A stretch of 20,612 nt of DNA, taken from Parvularia atlantis. Its lineage: Eukaryota; Opisthokonta; Rotosphaerida. The stretch is from assembly GCA_943704415.1 (NCBI GenBank), contig CALSCO010001372.1:1-20612 (forward strand), given 5' to 3'. The notes under the pieces are model-generated. The model was given only the letters and a program-made list of their open reading frames with translations. It was not told the origin of the DNA and did not search any database. Below are positions 8,140 to 19,004 of the stretch, piece after piece. Numbering within the stretch: the first letter of the stretch is position 1; the number at the start of each line of letters is the position of its first letter. Made by a program: the position numbers and the translations under genes.

Positions 8140-9813
8140 TCATGGGTTGGCGAAGATGCGCCGCAGCTCTGCGTCGCGCGCGGGTGCGGTCAGTCGGCGA
8201 CGCAGCACGACGCAGCACCGGGCGGCGCACCCTGTCGCTGCTTCTCCGAGATGACTACGGGGAAGACCACGTGGAACTCGACAAACAGCGCGCCGCGCTC
8301 GGACGGGTAGTTGTGCCGGGGCATGCCCTCGTTCTCGATCAGGATTACGTTGCCTACGCCGGCTTAGCGATGGTCCGCACGCCCGCACAGCACGAAGCAC
8401 GCACCCTGCTGCGTCACGTCCGTGCGCTCGACCACGACCGTGTGCCCGTCCAGGTGCGTGACCTCGCGGCGGAACCCGAGCAGCGCCTGTGCGCGCGCCT
8501 GTGAGCCCGACGCTCTGCGCCCGGCCGAGGCGGCGCACCTCCTCGAGCGACAGCACCATGCGCATCGTCAGGTTGTCGCCCTGGCGCGTGAACACGCGAT
8601 GCGGCTGTTGCCGCACGACGAAGCGCACGTCGCCCGGCGTGATGTCGGGCGTCTGGTCGGCCTGGCGCTCAAACACCTGGGCCCGCGTCGTCAGCGCTCC
8701 TCGACGCCCTGTGCCGCGCCGCGCCGCACGCACAATCTCCTTGCCGTCGTGCATGCCACGCTCGATCTCGATCGTGAGGTGCGCCGTGCCGCGCCGGACC
8801 TTAGTGCCGTGGCAGACCTGGCATTGCTTCTTGACGATCTTGCCGCGGCCGCCGCAGACGTTGCACCTGGCGAGCGTGCGCGGTGCGTGAGCGGGCGATG
8901 GCGCTGCACGACAGCCGAAGCAACGCACTGGATCTGCTGCTGCATGAAGAAGCCCGGGGCGACCTGCTGCCGCACCTCGCGCATGCCACGGCCGCCGCAC
9001 GCCGAGCACGTCTCGACGTCGCGCTCGCTGTGCGCGCCCGAGCCGCGGCAGTGGTCGCAGATGACGCGTCGGTTGACCTCGATCTGGGCCGCGACATGGT
9101 CAGTGCTCTGGCGTCACGGAGCGATGGCGAGGGCGCACCGAGAACGACGAGCCCGTGTACAGCTCCTCGAGCGTGACGGTGATGGGCAGGACGATGTCGG
9201 GCCCGCGCGCCTGGCCCTGCTGGCGGTTGCCGCCAAAGTTGAAGCTGCGGACGGGTCGCGATCGATCGGCGTCACGGCGCGGCGTCACGCGGCACGCACA
9301 AGGATTCGAACGGGTTCTGGAAGCCCGAGCCCTGCTGCGTGTGCTGCTTCAGGCCCTCCTCGCCGTGCTGGTCGTAGATGCGCCGCTTGTCGTCGTCCGA
9401 CAGCACGTCGTACGCTGGCGCCCACACGCTCAGCACCGGCGCCGTCCGCGCGCACGACGCGGCCCGGGCACACCCTCGGCGATCTTGACGTAGGTGTCGG
9501 CCGCGTCCTGGTTGCCGGGGTTCTTGTCCGGGTGGTACTTCTTGGACAGGTCGCGGTACGCTGCGCCACGTCCTGCTCAGCACGTGGCGCCGCAGTGCTG
9601 TCGCGCGCCCCGCCGCACCGCGCTTGATGTCCTTCAGCTCCGCGTTGCGCGCCACGCCCAGCACCTTGTAGTAGTCGGCGCCGGCCGCGGCCAGGGCGGC
9701 GACCGCGACGAGCTGCGCGGCGGCGGCGGCGCGCGTTGAGCGAGGCGGCGGCGCGGCAGAGAGCGCGCGCCACATACCGCGGCCATCACGGCCAGCGTCA
9801 GCAGCCGCGCCAT
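8140..9813 (-). CDS. ER-luminal DnaJ (Hsp40) co-chaperone, Scj1/ERdj3 type
   Basis: Hsp40 that would stimulate the ATPase of the ER Hsp70 (BiP/Kar2). Eleven exons give 365 residues. Introns: 9713-9777, 9561-9618, 9415-9473, 9245-9299, 9084-9138, 8867-8928, 8677-8733, 8487-8538, 8354-8404, 8169-8230. A signal peptide (MARLLTLAVMAA, then Leu/Val/Ala-rich to about residue 24) is completed by the first splice. The J domain starts at DYYKVLGV and has HPD at 53-55 within KKYHPDKNPGN. A short Gly/Gln-rich linker follows (FNFGGNRQQGQ). The zinc region has four CxxC pairs: C155/158, C172/175, C199/202 and C213/216 (CDHCRGSG, CSACGGRG, CNVCGGRG, CQVCHGT). The C-terminal substrate-binding part includes GDVRFVVRQQPHRVFTRQGDNL and LIENEGMPRHN. 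No HDEL/KDEL is present; it ends RRIFANP. It is transcribed away from the DsbA-like gene from a 65-bp shared promoter. Intron 8867-8928 is needed to form the third CxxC. Confidence 0.9.
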
Positions 9814-9878
9814 CACCGTGCCAGTCAAACCTCACTGTGACGCAGACATTCGTCCTTGTCTGCTTTGCTGACGCACGG
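9814..9878. promoter_or_regulatory. 65-bp bidirectional promoter with two TGACGCA copies
   Basis: Only 65 bp separate the two outward-facing start codons, so both genes probably share control elements or use promoters overlapping the other gene. TGACGCA occurs twice in the same orientation, at 9838-9844 and 9869-9875. This resembles a bZIP half-site, but CTGAC-like strings are also common here as intron branch sites. No TATA box is seen. Confidence 0.4.
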
Positions 9879-10878
9879 ATGGCGCGGCTCGTCAAGGTCG
9901 AGGTCGTGAGCGACACGGTCTGCCCGTGTGCGTGCCTGTGCGCCCGCGCATCGTCCGTGCGCGATGCTGATGCGCTGCGGCGCAGGGTGCTACATCGGGC
10001 GCAGGCGCCTGCAGAAGGCGCAGCAGATGCTCGCCGATCGCGGCCGAAAGATCGAGATGCAGGCGCGGGCGTCGGCGTGCGCGTCGCGATCGGGGCGCGG
10101 GCCGTGACACCCGCGCGCGCGCCGGCGGCAGATCACGTACCACCCATTCTACCTCGACCCGACGCTGCCGCTCGCGGGCGTCGACAAGCGCGAGCACCTC
10201 CGGCGCAAGTTCGGCGAGGTCTGGCGCCAGACCCGCGCCGCGTCGATCGGGCTGATCGCACGGCCAACAGGCGCGCATGAACATGATCCTGCCGCACATG
10301 GACCGCGTCGGTGCGGCCGACGGCATCCGCTTCAACCACCGCGGCAAGACCGCCAACACGCTCAACAGCCACCGCCTGATCGAGTACGCGCGCAAGCGTG
10401 GCCGCCAGCTCGACATGGTCGACCGCCTCTTCCGCTTCTACTTTGAGGAGGCCGGCAACATCGGCGACCTTGAGGCGCTCGCTGGCGTCGCGGCCGAGCT
10501 GGGCTTTGACCGGGTGCGCGCTGCTGCGCTGGCACGATCGCCGTTGGCACCAACCAGGTCGTCGCAGGAGCACGTCCTCGCGTACCTGCGCTCGGACGAG
10601 GACCGCGCCGAGATGATGCGCGCGATCAAGCACTTCATGTACGAACGCGGCATCCACGTGCGTCTGTGGCTTTGTGATGCGGGCGCGGCGGCTGAGCGCG
10701 ACGCGGCAGGGTGTGCCGCACTACACGTTCGAGGTCGACGGCCGCAAGGCCGAGGTCAGCGGCGGCCAGGCGCCCGAGGTGTTCGCTGAGGTGCGCACAC
10801 ACATCATGCGCGGCCGCTTGCATCGCGCCTGACTATTGGTGCGCACGCAAGGTGCTCGAGGACCTCGTCGACGGCTGA
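9879..10878 (+). CDS. DsbA-family (FrnE-like) thiol oxidoreductase
   Basis: Thioredoxin-fold oxidoreductase of the DSBA/2-hydroxychromene-2-carboxylate isomerase superfamily. Seven exons total 654 nt (217 residues), the usual FrnE-like size. Introns: 9928-9985, 10063-10131, 10219-10270, 10514-10567, 10658-10709, 10791-10851. Splicing the first intron gives VCPWCYIGRRRL, with the redox pair C15-P-W-C18 near the N-terminus as in the family. Then come TYHPFYLDPTLP, GIRFNHRGKTANTLNSHRLI (typical helical insert), FYFEEAGNIGDLEALA, and GVPHYTFEVDGRKAEVSGGQ, with the family's GVP cis-Pro motif and the usual C-terminal SGAQ-like signature. There is no signal peptide, so it is probably cytosolic. Intron 10063-10131 uses GC-AG. 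The substrate and direction of the redox reaction are unknown. Confidence 0.85.
10063..10131 (+). other. GC-AG intron in the DsbA-like gene
   Basis: The preceding exon ends GRKIEMQ and the next begins ITYHPFYLDP, which must join in phase 0. The only fitting donor is CAG followed by GCGCGG. Every GT in the segment leaves the wrong phase. The unspliced frame hits a TGA, so removal is required. The length is 69 nt and the acceptor GGCGGCAG. A sequence error in the donor would be an alternative. Confidence 0.6.
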
Positions 10879-10936
10879 CGTGTGCATGCAGTGTTTGTGC
10901 AGTCAAAGTACAAGTGCAGTTGGGGGACGAACAGTG
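10879..10936. other. Convergent spacer between DsbA-like and Mus7 genes
   Basis: 58 bp between two stop codons, T/G-rich with a GTGTTTGTGCAGTCAAAGT patch. The 3' untranslated regions of both genes probably overlap here. No gene is visible. Confidence 0.5.
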
Positions 10937-13900
10937 TCACACGACGAGCGCCGCGATGGCGGTCTCGAGCCCCGCGCAGTCGTGTCCCGGCAGCAGACGC
11001 AGCAGCTCGTCCTCAAACACGCGCACGTACGACTCGACGGCGGCCGAGCGCGCGCACTGCAGCACGCCCACAAAGTGGTTGACGATCTGCCACGCGAGCG
11101 CCTGGTGCGCCGCCTGCGCCGCGAGGACCGGGCGCCCGAGCAGCAGGCCGCGCCAGAAGCCGCAGATCGCGCTCAGGCTCGCCAGCTTGCCCTGCGCGAA
11201 CGGTCAGCACGAGGCAGGCGCCGCTGTGTGCACGCACTGCCTCCAGGGCCGCCGCGGCCGCTGTCGCCGTTGACGCGGTGGTGGCACCGGGCGCGCTCGC
11301 AAAGCCTATCTGCGTCTCGAAGGCGGCGTACTCGGGGTCGTCGCCGATCAGCACGCCGAGCTCGGCCTTGGTGCGCTCGGGCGTCGGCAGCGCTGCGCAG
11401 CGCGGTCGTCAGCGACCCGGTGAGTGCGCAGACCGGGCGCACCCTTGAGGATCTGCTGCAGTGCTGCGACGCACGCCACAACGGTCAGCGGGAGCGTGCC
11501 GCTGTCGAGCTTGGCCATGACGACGCGCGAGACTCGGTCCACGCTCAGCCCGAGCGCGCACGCGACGAGCTTGTGGCACACGCCGTGGTCGGCCGGCACG
11601 CTTACGGCCCGCTGGACGCCCACGCGCGCCACATACGCGTCCGCCTGCGCGAGCATCTGCGCCACGCCGAAGAACGCGTCCTTGGCCAGCGAGTGCGCGT
11701 GCGAGCTCGCCTGTGGCCCGTGCGCGCGCATCAGCCGACGGCACGCCTCTGTATGTATGTGTGCGCCCGCACCGAGCACGCAAGCAGCATGTCGAGCAGC
11801 GGCTGTGCGACCACGCGCAGGTCCTCGTGGTAGTGCCGCACCCACTCGTCCACGCGCGCGGCCTTGTACGCGCTCGGCACGGCCGTGTACATCTGCGCGG
11901 CACGCGTCAGCAACGGCTGGCAGGCACAGCGCGGCCGGCGCACCCTCGCGAAGAGCGCTGCGATCGATCGCGCCGCAAACACGGCCAGGTGCGCCAGGTC
12001 CGTGCGCCCCTTGCTGAGCGCCGTGAGGTAGCGCCGCACGTACGTGCGCAGCATGAGCAGGCGGAAGCGCTGCGCGGTCCTGCCGCACGCGCCACACACA
12101 CGGCGTTAGCAAAAGACGAGCGCAACGCGAAGCGCGCGCACCGCACGTCGCCGGCGGTCTGCGGCGAGAGCACGTCGACCAGTGTCGCCAGCCGCGCCCC
12201 GTCGTCACCCGCGCCGCACGGCTGGACGTGCCGCTCAAGCAGCTGGCGGAAGCAGCGCTGCAGGTACGCGTCGCGCGCGATGTCGAGCCGTCCCAGGCCG
12301 CGCAGGATTGGCGCCAGGCGCTCGTGTAGTGCGCGCTCCTGCAGTCTGCTGTCCGCGTCCGTCAGTCGTCCAGCACGCGCAGAGTCGTGCGCAGCAGACA
12401 TGCCTCGACGCGGCCGGCGGCAGCAACACGAAGCGGTCCAGCAGCTGCTGCAGCGCCGACATGGGCTCGTCGCGGTCGTGCAGCGCATCTGCGCAGGTGT
12501 GCACGAGCCGCGCGACCGTGTCGTAGGCAAAGTCGACGTACTGCCGGTGCGCGTCGCCGCCAAGCGCCTCCATCTCCTGCGCCGCAGCTGCGTGAGGCAC
12601 GGTGCACGCACGGGCACTGCGCGGTGCACGGCACCTGCATGCACGTGTGCAGCATGCTGGCCGCGCCTGCCAGAAGGTACGCGCAACGCGCCCGCACGTC
12701 GCGCGCCGTCGTGGGCGGCTCGCTCGTTAGCGCCAGTGCGACGTGGTCGATAAAGTCTGCGCTCGCACGCGCATCAGCCTCGGCGACAGCGCGAGACGAG
12801 GGTGGTGCACCGTGCAGGTACACCGTCCGCTGCTCGTCGTAGGCCGCCGGCACCTCGGGCACGACGCTGCTTCGCGGGAGCCACGGCGGGCTCTGCGCGC
12901 GGCGTCAAACCAGCAGGCCACGCAGCATCGCTGCACGCACGAGGCGGTTGGCCAGCGCGACCGAGAGCTGCGGCTGCGCGCTGAGCGTGTGGTCGAGGTG
13001 CGAGAGGAGCCAGAGCCGGTAGCAGACGAGCTCGTGCGTCTGGTGCGTGCCCTCGCTCGTCAGCCGTCAGCAGCAGGGCAGCATACGGCGCGCGCACCTT
13101 GACAAAATCGGGCGCGAGCCACGCCACCGCCGCGAAGAAGCGCAGCCCGACGCGGCGGTCATCGCGCGAGCGGCTCGCGAGGCAGTACACCGAGCTCGGC
13201 CCCATGCGCTCTAGGTAGTAGTCCCACGTGGTCATCGGCGCCTGACGCGGCCGGGCAGCTCAGCCGGCAGCCGCGCACGCCCTTGACAGCGCGCACCGGT
13301 GTCGGGTGCTCGGCCACGAGCAGGACCGTGCACTGCGCCATCACGTCCACGGCCAGAAACAGCCCGCGGTCGTCGAGGCTGTAGCGGTCGTTGGCGCTCG
13401 CAGCTGCCGTGGCCGCGCCGGGACCGGCAAAGGCTGCAGCCGCTGCCGCGCGTCCACCCGCCGCGGATCGGGCGAGACGGTGGTTGACCAAGTTGAGGCA
13501 GAGCTGGAAGAGCTGGTGACGCTGAGCGAGCTGATGCACACACAGTCAGTCGATTGCACGCAGCCCGGCCAGAGGCATACCTCGGCGCGCTGGCGCGGTG
13601 TGTGCACCCGCGGCGTGCCCGTTGCCTCGCCGAGCAGGTTGCCGTCGATCGCACCAAAGTCGACGTCGTCCATCAGCAGCAGCTCCTGGCTGTCGACGGC
13701 CTCGGGCGCCTGTGTGGGGCCGACGACGCGCAGCGACTCGCCTCCGACCACGATGGCGTGCAGCAGCTCCAGCGCGCTCAACCGCACATCAGCAGGCACG
13801 TGCACGTCGGCCGTGAGCAGCGGGAGCCACCCTGGCGATGCGCTCTGCTTGTCAGCACTGTGCGCGACCGGGCTACGAGACGCACCTGCGCCAAGCACTG

Positions 13901-16900
13901 CCTCGGCCGTCCCTGCTGCGTCGTCCTCGACCACGACGCGCAGCCACCGCACGGCAGCCTCGAGCGCCCCGAGTCGGTAGTCCTGCGCGCGCTTCCAGAC
14001 CGCGCGGCCTTCGCGAGCGTGTCAGACTTAGCTAATGTCGCGTCCGCAACGCACGCTGCGCCGTCCAGTCGCCGCCGCTCGAGTGCTGGAACACGGTCGG
14101 CACGACCTGCCACGCGCGCTTGCGCTCCTCCTCGTGCACGCTGGCGATGATGTGCGCGAGCGGCTCACGAAGCGCGTCGACGGCCTCGATCGTCTCGGCG
14201 CGGTGCAGCTGCGCAAGGCGGCACGCATATAGCAGGCCCTCGAGCTGGGCGGCGCGCGCTCCGGCGTCGAACAGCGCGGCGTCGTCGGCGAGCGCGCTCG
14301 GCGCGGCCGCAGCGTGCTCGACCAGCCCGCCGATCTGCCTGCGGTCGTAGGTCAGCGCCCGCGCACGCACGAGCACGGGCAGCGCTCGCCGCACTTGATG
14401 CTCACACCAAACGTGCCGGTCATGCCCGCGAGCATCACGACGAGGCTGCGCCGTGCGCCGCGCGCGGCTCAGCGGCCACACGAGGCAGTTGACGCCGCGC
14501 ACCTCACGACGTTGCGCACGGACGACGCGGTGATCGGGTGCGGCCCGTCCTCGTGCTTGAGGCGCCCGGGGATGGACCGGCTCAGGCTGCGAGCGTGCGC
14601 GTGAGTGCTAAGCGCAGGCGGCACGCGACAACGCGCACCCGGCGAGGAACAGCTTGACGGCCTTGCTCGGCTGCACGGGCGCGCGTGCGAGCTCCGGGTA
14701 CGCCGCGCCGACGTGGAACGCGACCAGCCACAGGAACGCGTGGAAGCAGCTCGTCCAGCGCGGCGCGGCGGGGGCGTGCAGCGGCAGCGGCTTCGACGCC
14801 CACCCGTGCCCGGCCGGGCACAGCTGCAACAGCGGCGGGAACTGGCCGGCGTCACCCGGGAAGTCTTCGAATAGCCGCGCGCGCCACAGGCCGACCAGCT
14901 GCGTCAGCAGCACGGGCCACGGCACGGTCGCCCACGCCAGCGACAGGTGCCACAGCCGCGAGAAGACGGCATGCGGCAGGGCGCCCTGCGGTGGCGGCGT
15001 CAGTCTTGCGCCGAGAGCGCGGCCATCTCACGCGCACCCGCAGCGAGTCGGTCGAGGCGGTGCGCGTCGTGTCCACCAGCACGCCGTGCGCCTCGCGCAG
15101 CAGCGTCTCGACGAGCAGCCAGTTGGGCGGCGCGGACTGCACATGCACGACGCGGCCGTGTGCAAGGTCGCACGTGTAGAGCGCCGTCGTCTCGAAGAGC
15201 ACCTCCCACACAAACTCGACGCGGCGGAGGCGGGCGTCGCGGTCGTCGTCGCCCGCGTCGGCCACGCCGGCGGGCAGGTCGAGCCAGCGCGCCGTGGCCT
15301 GCAGCGGTGTCAGCTGCTGGGAACGGCAGCAAAAGGCGTCGGCACGCACCCGGTTGAAGACGTGCCAGAACGAGATCACCGCGTCGTCCTCGACCGCGAC
15401 GGCGCTGCTGCCGGGCCGTGCCGGCGCGCGCAGTCGCGTGTCGTACGCGTCGGCGACGTGCGCCACGGCCATGAGCAGGTCGACGAGCACGAGCACGCGG
15501 TCGTTGGTTGTTCGCAGTGCATACTGCGTGTCAGGCGCATCAGTCGCCACCAAACGGCTCTGGCCCGGCTGCACACCTTGAATTCAAGCCCGTGCACCGC
15601 GCCGGCCGCGCGCGACACGTCCCACAGCGCGTCGAGCAGGTCGAGAAGCAGCAGCTCCAGCTGCGTGCCTAGCGTCGTGTTGACGTGCGCATCGCGGCTG
15701 CGCGCGTCCAGGTCCAGCAGCGCGTTTGGCACGCACGATAGCCGGAAGAGCCAGTCGACCGTGTACCACCGCAGCTGCGCCCACGCAGCGATCTGCGGCG
15801 CGACGGCGTGAGTGGGCGGCGACACATGCGCTTGCACACCTTCTGCGACCGCAGGCGCTGGGCCGGCGCGTCGAGCGTATCGCGCGTGCCCAGCAGCTGC
15901 AGCACGCCGTCAAAGAGCACCTCGCGGAAGGCCAGATCGTCCGCTTCGGAGAGCGCGAGCAGCTGACACTCGCACCAGCGCGACACCTTGTCCAGACACG
16001 TCTGCAGCTCGCCCTCTGCAGCGCCGACACCGTCAGAGTGCGCCCGGCCATCGCTGGGCGCGCGCACCGGGCAAGGTGACGAGCTCCGGCGAGTGCAGCC
16101 GCCCCATCGTCTCAGCCAGCGACGCCGACAGCGACGCGACCCAGTCGATTACCTCACCCGGCTGCGGGGCTGCGGCGCGGCGCGTCAGGCACAAGGGCGG
16201 CGCGACGAGCACGCCATCGACGCACGCTCGTTGGGGCGCTGGAGCAGCGCGGTGACCTTGCCGCTGCGCAGCACGCCCGGCCACGCCATCACCGGCGCGC
16301 CCTCGCTCGGCCCGGGCGTGTCCAGGCGCAGGTCGAGCGGGCGCGTGAGCGGGCCCGTGTTGCGGCGCGGTGCGGCGTCGGGGCGTGCCACGCGATCGGG
16401 TGCCGTCGTTGCCGGCCGTGCTGGCTCTGTGATTATGCGGTCGTCGCTGTCGTTGTCGCGCGGCCGGTCGTCGGTGAGCCACATCGGCATGGCGAAGGTC
16501 GTGATGAGCTGCTGCCGCGGCGGGGCCGACTTGCGGACGCGGTGGCGCGCGGGCGACGGCGGTGGCAGCGGCAGTGGTGGCGCGTCGTCGACGGTGATGC
16601 CGCGCGCTGGCGCGACTGGGCGCCGCAGCTGGAAGCGCGCCATCGGCCGTAGGCGCAGCACGGGGCGCGCCGGGGTGAGCTCGACGAGTGACGGCTGCGA
16701 CGACACCTCGATCGGCGTCGCAAAGGTCAGAAGCGGTGTGGCTGTGCGGATCGACGCCCGGTCTGGCGGGCTGGCGGGCCTTGGCCGCGCCGACTGCGTG
16801 CGCTTGCGGACGATGCGCGCGATGACCTCGTCCAGTCGCGCGGCCTTCCGTCTCCGCTGCTCCGCGTCCATCGGCCTCGGTGCGCCAGCGGCGGCTGTCA

Positions 16901-17379
16901 CGGACGCGGGGCGCTTGCGGATCAACTCTTCGTCATCGTCGTCGTCGTCCGATGCGGCGAGGCGGCGCACGGGGCGTGGCTGTAATGCCCGGGCACGCGG
17001 CTGTGTAGGCGAGCCGTCGAGCCGCTGCAGCGGCGCGCGCGTCCTCGGTGCGGTAAGTTCCACGACGGCGTTGCCGACGTCGCTGCCGTCGCCGTCGTCG
17101 TCGCTGTCGTTGTGCAGCACGATCGGCCGTACGAGGGCTGGCGGCCGGCGCGGCGCAGGAACGGTCGGACGTCGGCGCGGACGCACCGGCGAGGCGCGCG
17201 CGCTGCTGCTCTCATCGTTTTCGCTCGCGAGGCCGCTGTCGGCGTCGCTGTCGTGCGACGGCCCCGCTGCGTCGGCGGCGGCGGCCTGCGTGCTGCGCCG
17301 TGCGGGCTTACGCGGCGTGGCAGCGGTCGTGCGCCGCGTGGGCGTGCTCTGGCCCGGGTCAAAGTGCGGGTGCAGCTCG
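10937..17379 (-). CDS. Mus7/MMS22-family replication-fork repair protein (5' boundary unresolved; reads into the SANT exons)
   Basis: Likely orthologue of S. pombe Mus7 / yeast Mms22, which works with the Rtt101-Mms1 ubiquitin ligase in rescue of damaged forks. Twenty exons give about 1811 residues. Introns: 16170-16225, 16016-16067, 15793-15839, 15524-15576, 14986-15037, 14587-14638, 14446-14502, 14339-14394, 14009-14054, 13531-13580, 13242-13296, 13052-13097, 12893-12940, 12577-12634, 12339-12399 (least certain), 12080-12141, 11711-11772, 11393-11442, 11192-11237. The first exon (17379-16226) is disordered, with acidic runs (ASDDDDDDEELI) and basic RKAARLDEVIARIVRKR, then DLRLDTP...LRSGKVTALLQ, similar in layout to the conserved Mus7 entry segment. 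The helical body contains GEVIDWVASLS, RWYTVDWLFRL, ISFWHVFNRV, EFVWEVLFETTALY and NWLLVETLLREAH, in Mus7-like order. It ends GLETAIAALVV. Family assignment is by remembered motif resemblance, not a search. A separate start at the ATG at 16871 (MDAEQRRRK) is the main alternative. Confidence 0.65.
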
Positions 17380-17438
17380 CTGTGCGCGTCACGCATGCGT
17401 GAGCCAAACAACGTCCGCGTGCGCACCACGGCGCGCAC

Positions 17439-18847
17439 CGGATGAACTCGTTGATCTGCGCCTCGAGCAGGCGCACGGCCGGCGAGCTCCAAATCTCGTC
17501 CAGCATGCCCTGGCGCTCCTCCACGCACGTCTCGTCCGGACCGGCGCCGGCCTTGCCACCGACCTGCTTGAGCTCGCCATTCTCGTCGAACGCGTAGGCC
17601 GGGTCCGACAGGACGCCGTCGCGCAGGAGCTTGCGGTAGTGGTTGCTGCACTGATAGCCGACCTGCGATCGCGCGCGTGCGTCAACACCGCTGCTTCGCG
17701 GGCGCCGCGAGGGGACACCTTGTGCGGCAGCGCGAGACTGAAGAGACCCCACGACGAGCCGACGTGCCACTTGTTGGCCTTGAACTGCTCGTAGCGCTCC
17801 ATCCACACCTCGTGCTCCTCGTCCGTGAACCCGCCCGTGTGCTGCAGGAAACCCGGCTCTGCGCCGCACAAGTGCTGAGCGGTCGCAGGCGGGACGGTGA
17901 GGGTCGTGCAAGCGCACCCGTAAAGCGGTAGAAGAACGCGTTGGCGTTGACGTGCCGCAGCCGCCACGCGTTGAGCTGCGCAGCGGACCAGCGCGACACG
18001 GCGTCGCGCGAGAACATGTCGCTGTAGCCCTTGCTGCGCAACAGGGTGTTGGTGGCCACGGCCCTGGCGCGTGCAGTGCTGCGGGGCATGGGCATGAGGA
18101 CGGCGGTGTAGTGAGCGGCGGCACGCGCACCGCTCGCGCTCGCCACCGACGGGCGCATCGCGGCGCTCTGTGCGCGCTCGCTTCGGCTGTTGCTGCTGCG
18201 GCGGCGACGAGGCCGGTGACGGCCGCTGCTCGAGCGGCGTCTGCTCGGGCGGATCGTGCGCGGCCAGCTGGCGGCAGAGCGCGCGCAGCTCGGCGGCCTG
18301 GACGGCAGCCTGGAATCTCGAGACGAGCATCGGGTCGCCGCGGACGTCGATCAGCTTGCGCCGCATCGCAAACACGATGCGTCCGGCTGCCGCACGTGTG
18401 AGCGGGACGTTGCACGCAGGCTGCCTGGGCCGTGCGCACCGAGGCGCAGCCGGCGCAGCAGCTGGCGGTAGAGCACGCGCAGGAACGCGGGCAGCGCGGG
18501 CCAGTTGTGCGCAAAGGCGCGCAGTGTCGTCTGCACGAGCGGGTGCTGCGCGTCGAGCGCCGCGTCCTGCGCGCGGATGCGGGGGGACTGCTGAGCACGC
18601 GCCGGCGCCGTCGACGCGCACACTGACGCACGAGCAGCCGCGCAGTGGCCGATGGCGGCGGCGACGAGGAGAACGAGAGGCGCCGTCGCACGGCCGGCGG
18701 CGGCGCGGCCTTGCGCACGAGCACGGGCGACGGCGGCCCCTCGTCGTCGCTGGGGCCGCCGTCCGTGGCGCCGCCGTCCGTGGCGCCGGCGCCGCGCCGC
18801 ATCGGGTTCGAATCTTTGGCGCGAAGCGCGCTGATTGGCGCTGACAT
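17439..18847 (-). CDS. SANT/Myb-like domain protein, or N-terminal part of a SANT-Mus7 fusion
   Basis: Six exons encode 382 residues from the ATG at 18847. Introns: 18591-18631, 18387-18439, 18079-18130, 17859-17917, 17663-17718; a sixth (17380-17438) leads into the Mus7 exon. The N-terminus is disordered (Gly/Asp repeats, PPPAVRRRLSFSSS). A helical block follows, RAFAHNWPALPAFLRVLYRQ and RIVFAMRRKLIDVRGDP, then a Gln/Pro linker. Next come ATNTLLRSKGYSDMFSRDAV and SAAQLNAWRLRHVNANAFFY. Residues about 272-321 form a SANT-like repeat: FTDEEHEVWMERYEQFK, WGLFSLALPHKV and GYQCSNHYRKLL, with Trp residues at the expected spacing. The last visible part is VRLLEAQINEFIR, which splices to ELHPHFDPGQ. 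It is probably nuclear and may bind DNA or chromatin; the specific role is unknown. No stop codon follows before the Mus7 region. It shares a short promoter region with the PDI gene. Confidence 0.75.
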
Positions 18848-19004
18848 CACCTGAGACCCCGCCAATCGGCGCGTCACACGCATGTTGTCTCGCTACCCGG
18901 GTAACGCGGCCGCGTGGGCGCCCTCTCGCGTAAGCCGTGCCGCTGACCCCTCGCGCCGCCCGTCCCCTCGCGCGCCGTCCCCCACGCCACACGAAGGAGA
19001 AAAA
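18848..19004. promoter_or_regulatory. Divergent promoter between SANT protein and PDI, with CCAAT box
   Basis: 157 bp between two outward start codons. A CCAAT pentamer sits at 18862-18866 within GCCAATCGG, a plausible site for the fungal CCAAT-binding (Hap) complex. An AAGGAGAAAAA purine run directly precedes the PDI ATG at 19005. No clear unfolded-protein-response element was recognised. Confidence 0.45.

Noticed and set aside
8422-9627. Plus-strand open frame of 401 codons opposite the DnaJ gene
   Set aside because: The minus strand carries the HPD motif, four CxxC pairs and correct splice sites. The plus frame has no motif and is a shadow.
12339-12420. Alternative frame VEACLLRTTLRVLDD near the exon 21/22 junction of Mus7
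   Set aside because: It looks protein-like but reaches a stop at once and needs an unsupported frame change from the preceding exon. The intron 12339-12399 keeps phase. This junction remains the least certain in the model.
13052-13097. Coding continuation VRAPYAALLLTAD in the Mus7 gene
   Set aside because: This 46-nt stretch starts GTGCGC after AAG and ends GCGAG. Removing it joins FVK to GTHQTHELVCYRLW, a far better helical continuation, so it is read as an intron.
13242-13296. A shorter 37-nt version of this Mus7 intron using the inner GTGCGC donor
   Set aside because: Both donors keep the frame. The outer one gives 55 nt, in line with the other introns, while 37 nt would be shorter than any other intron here.
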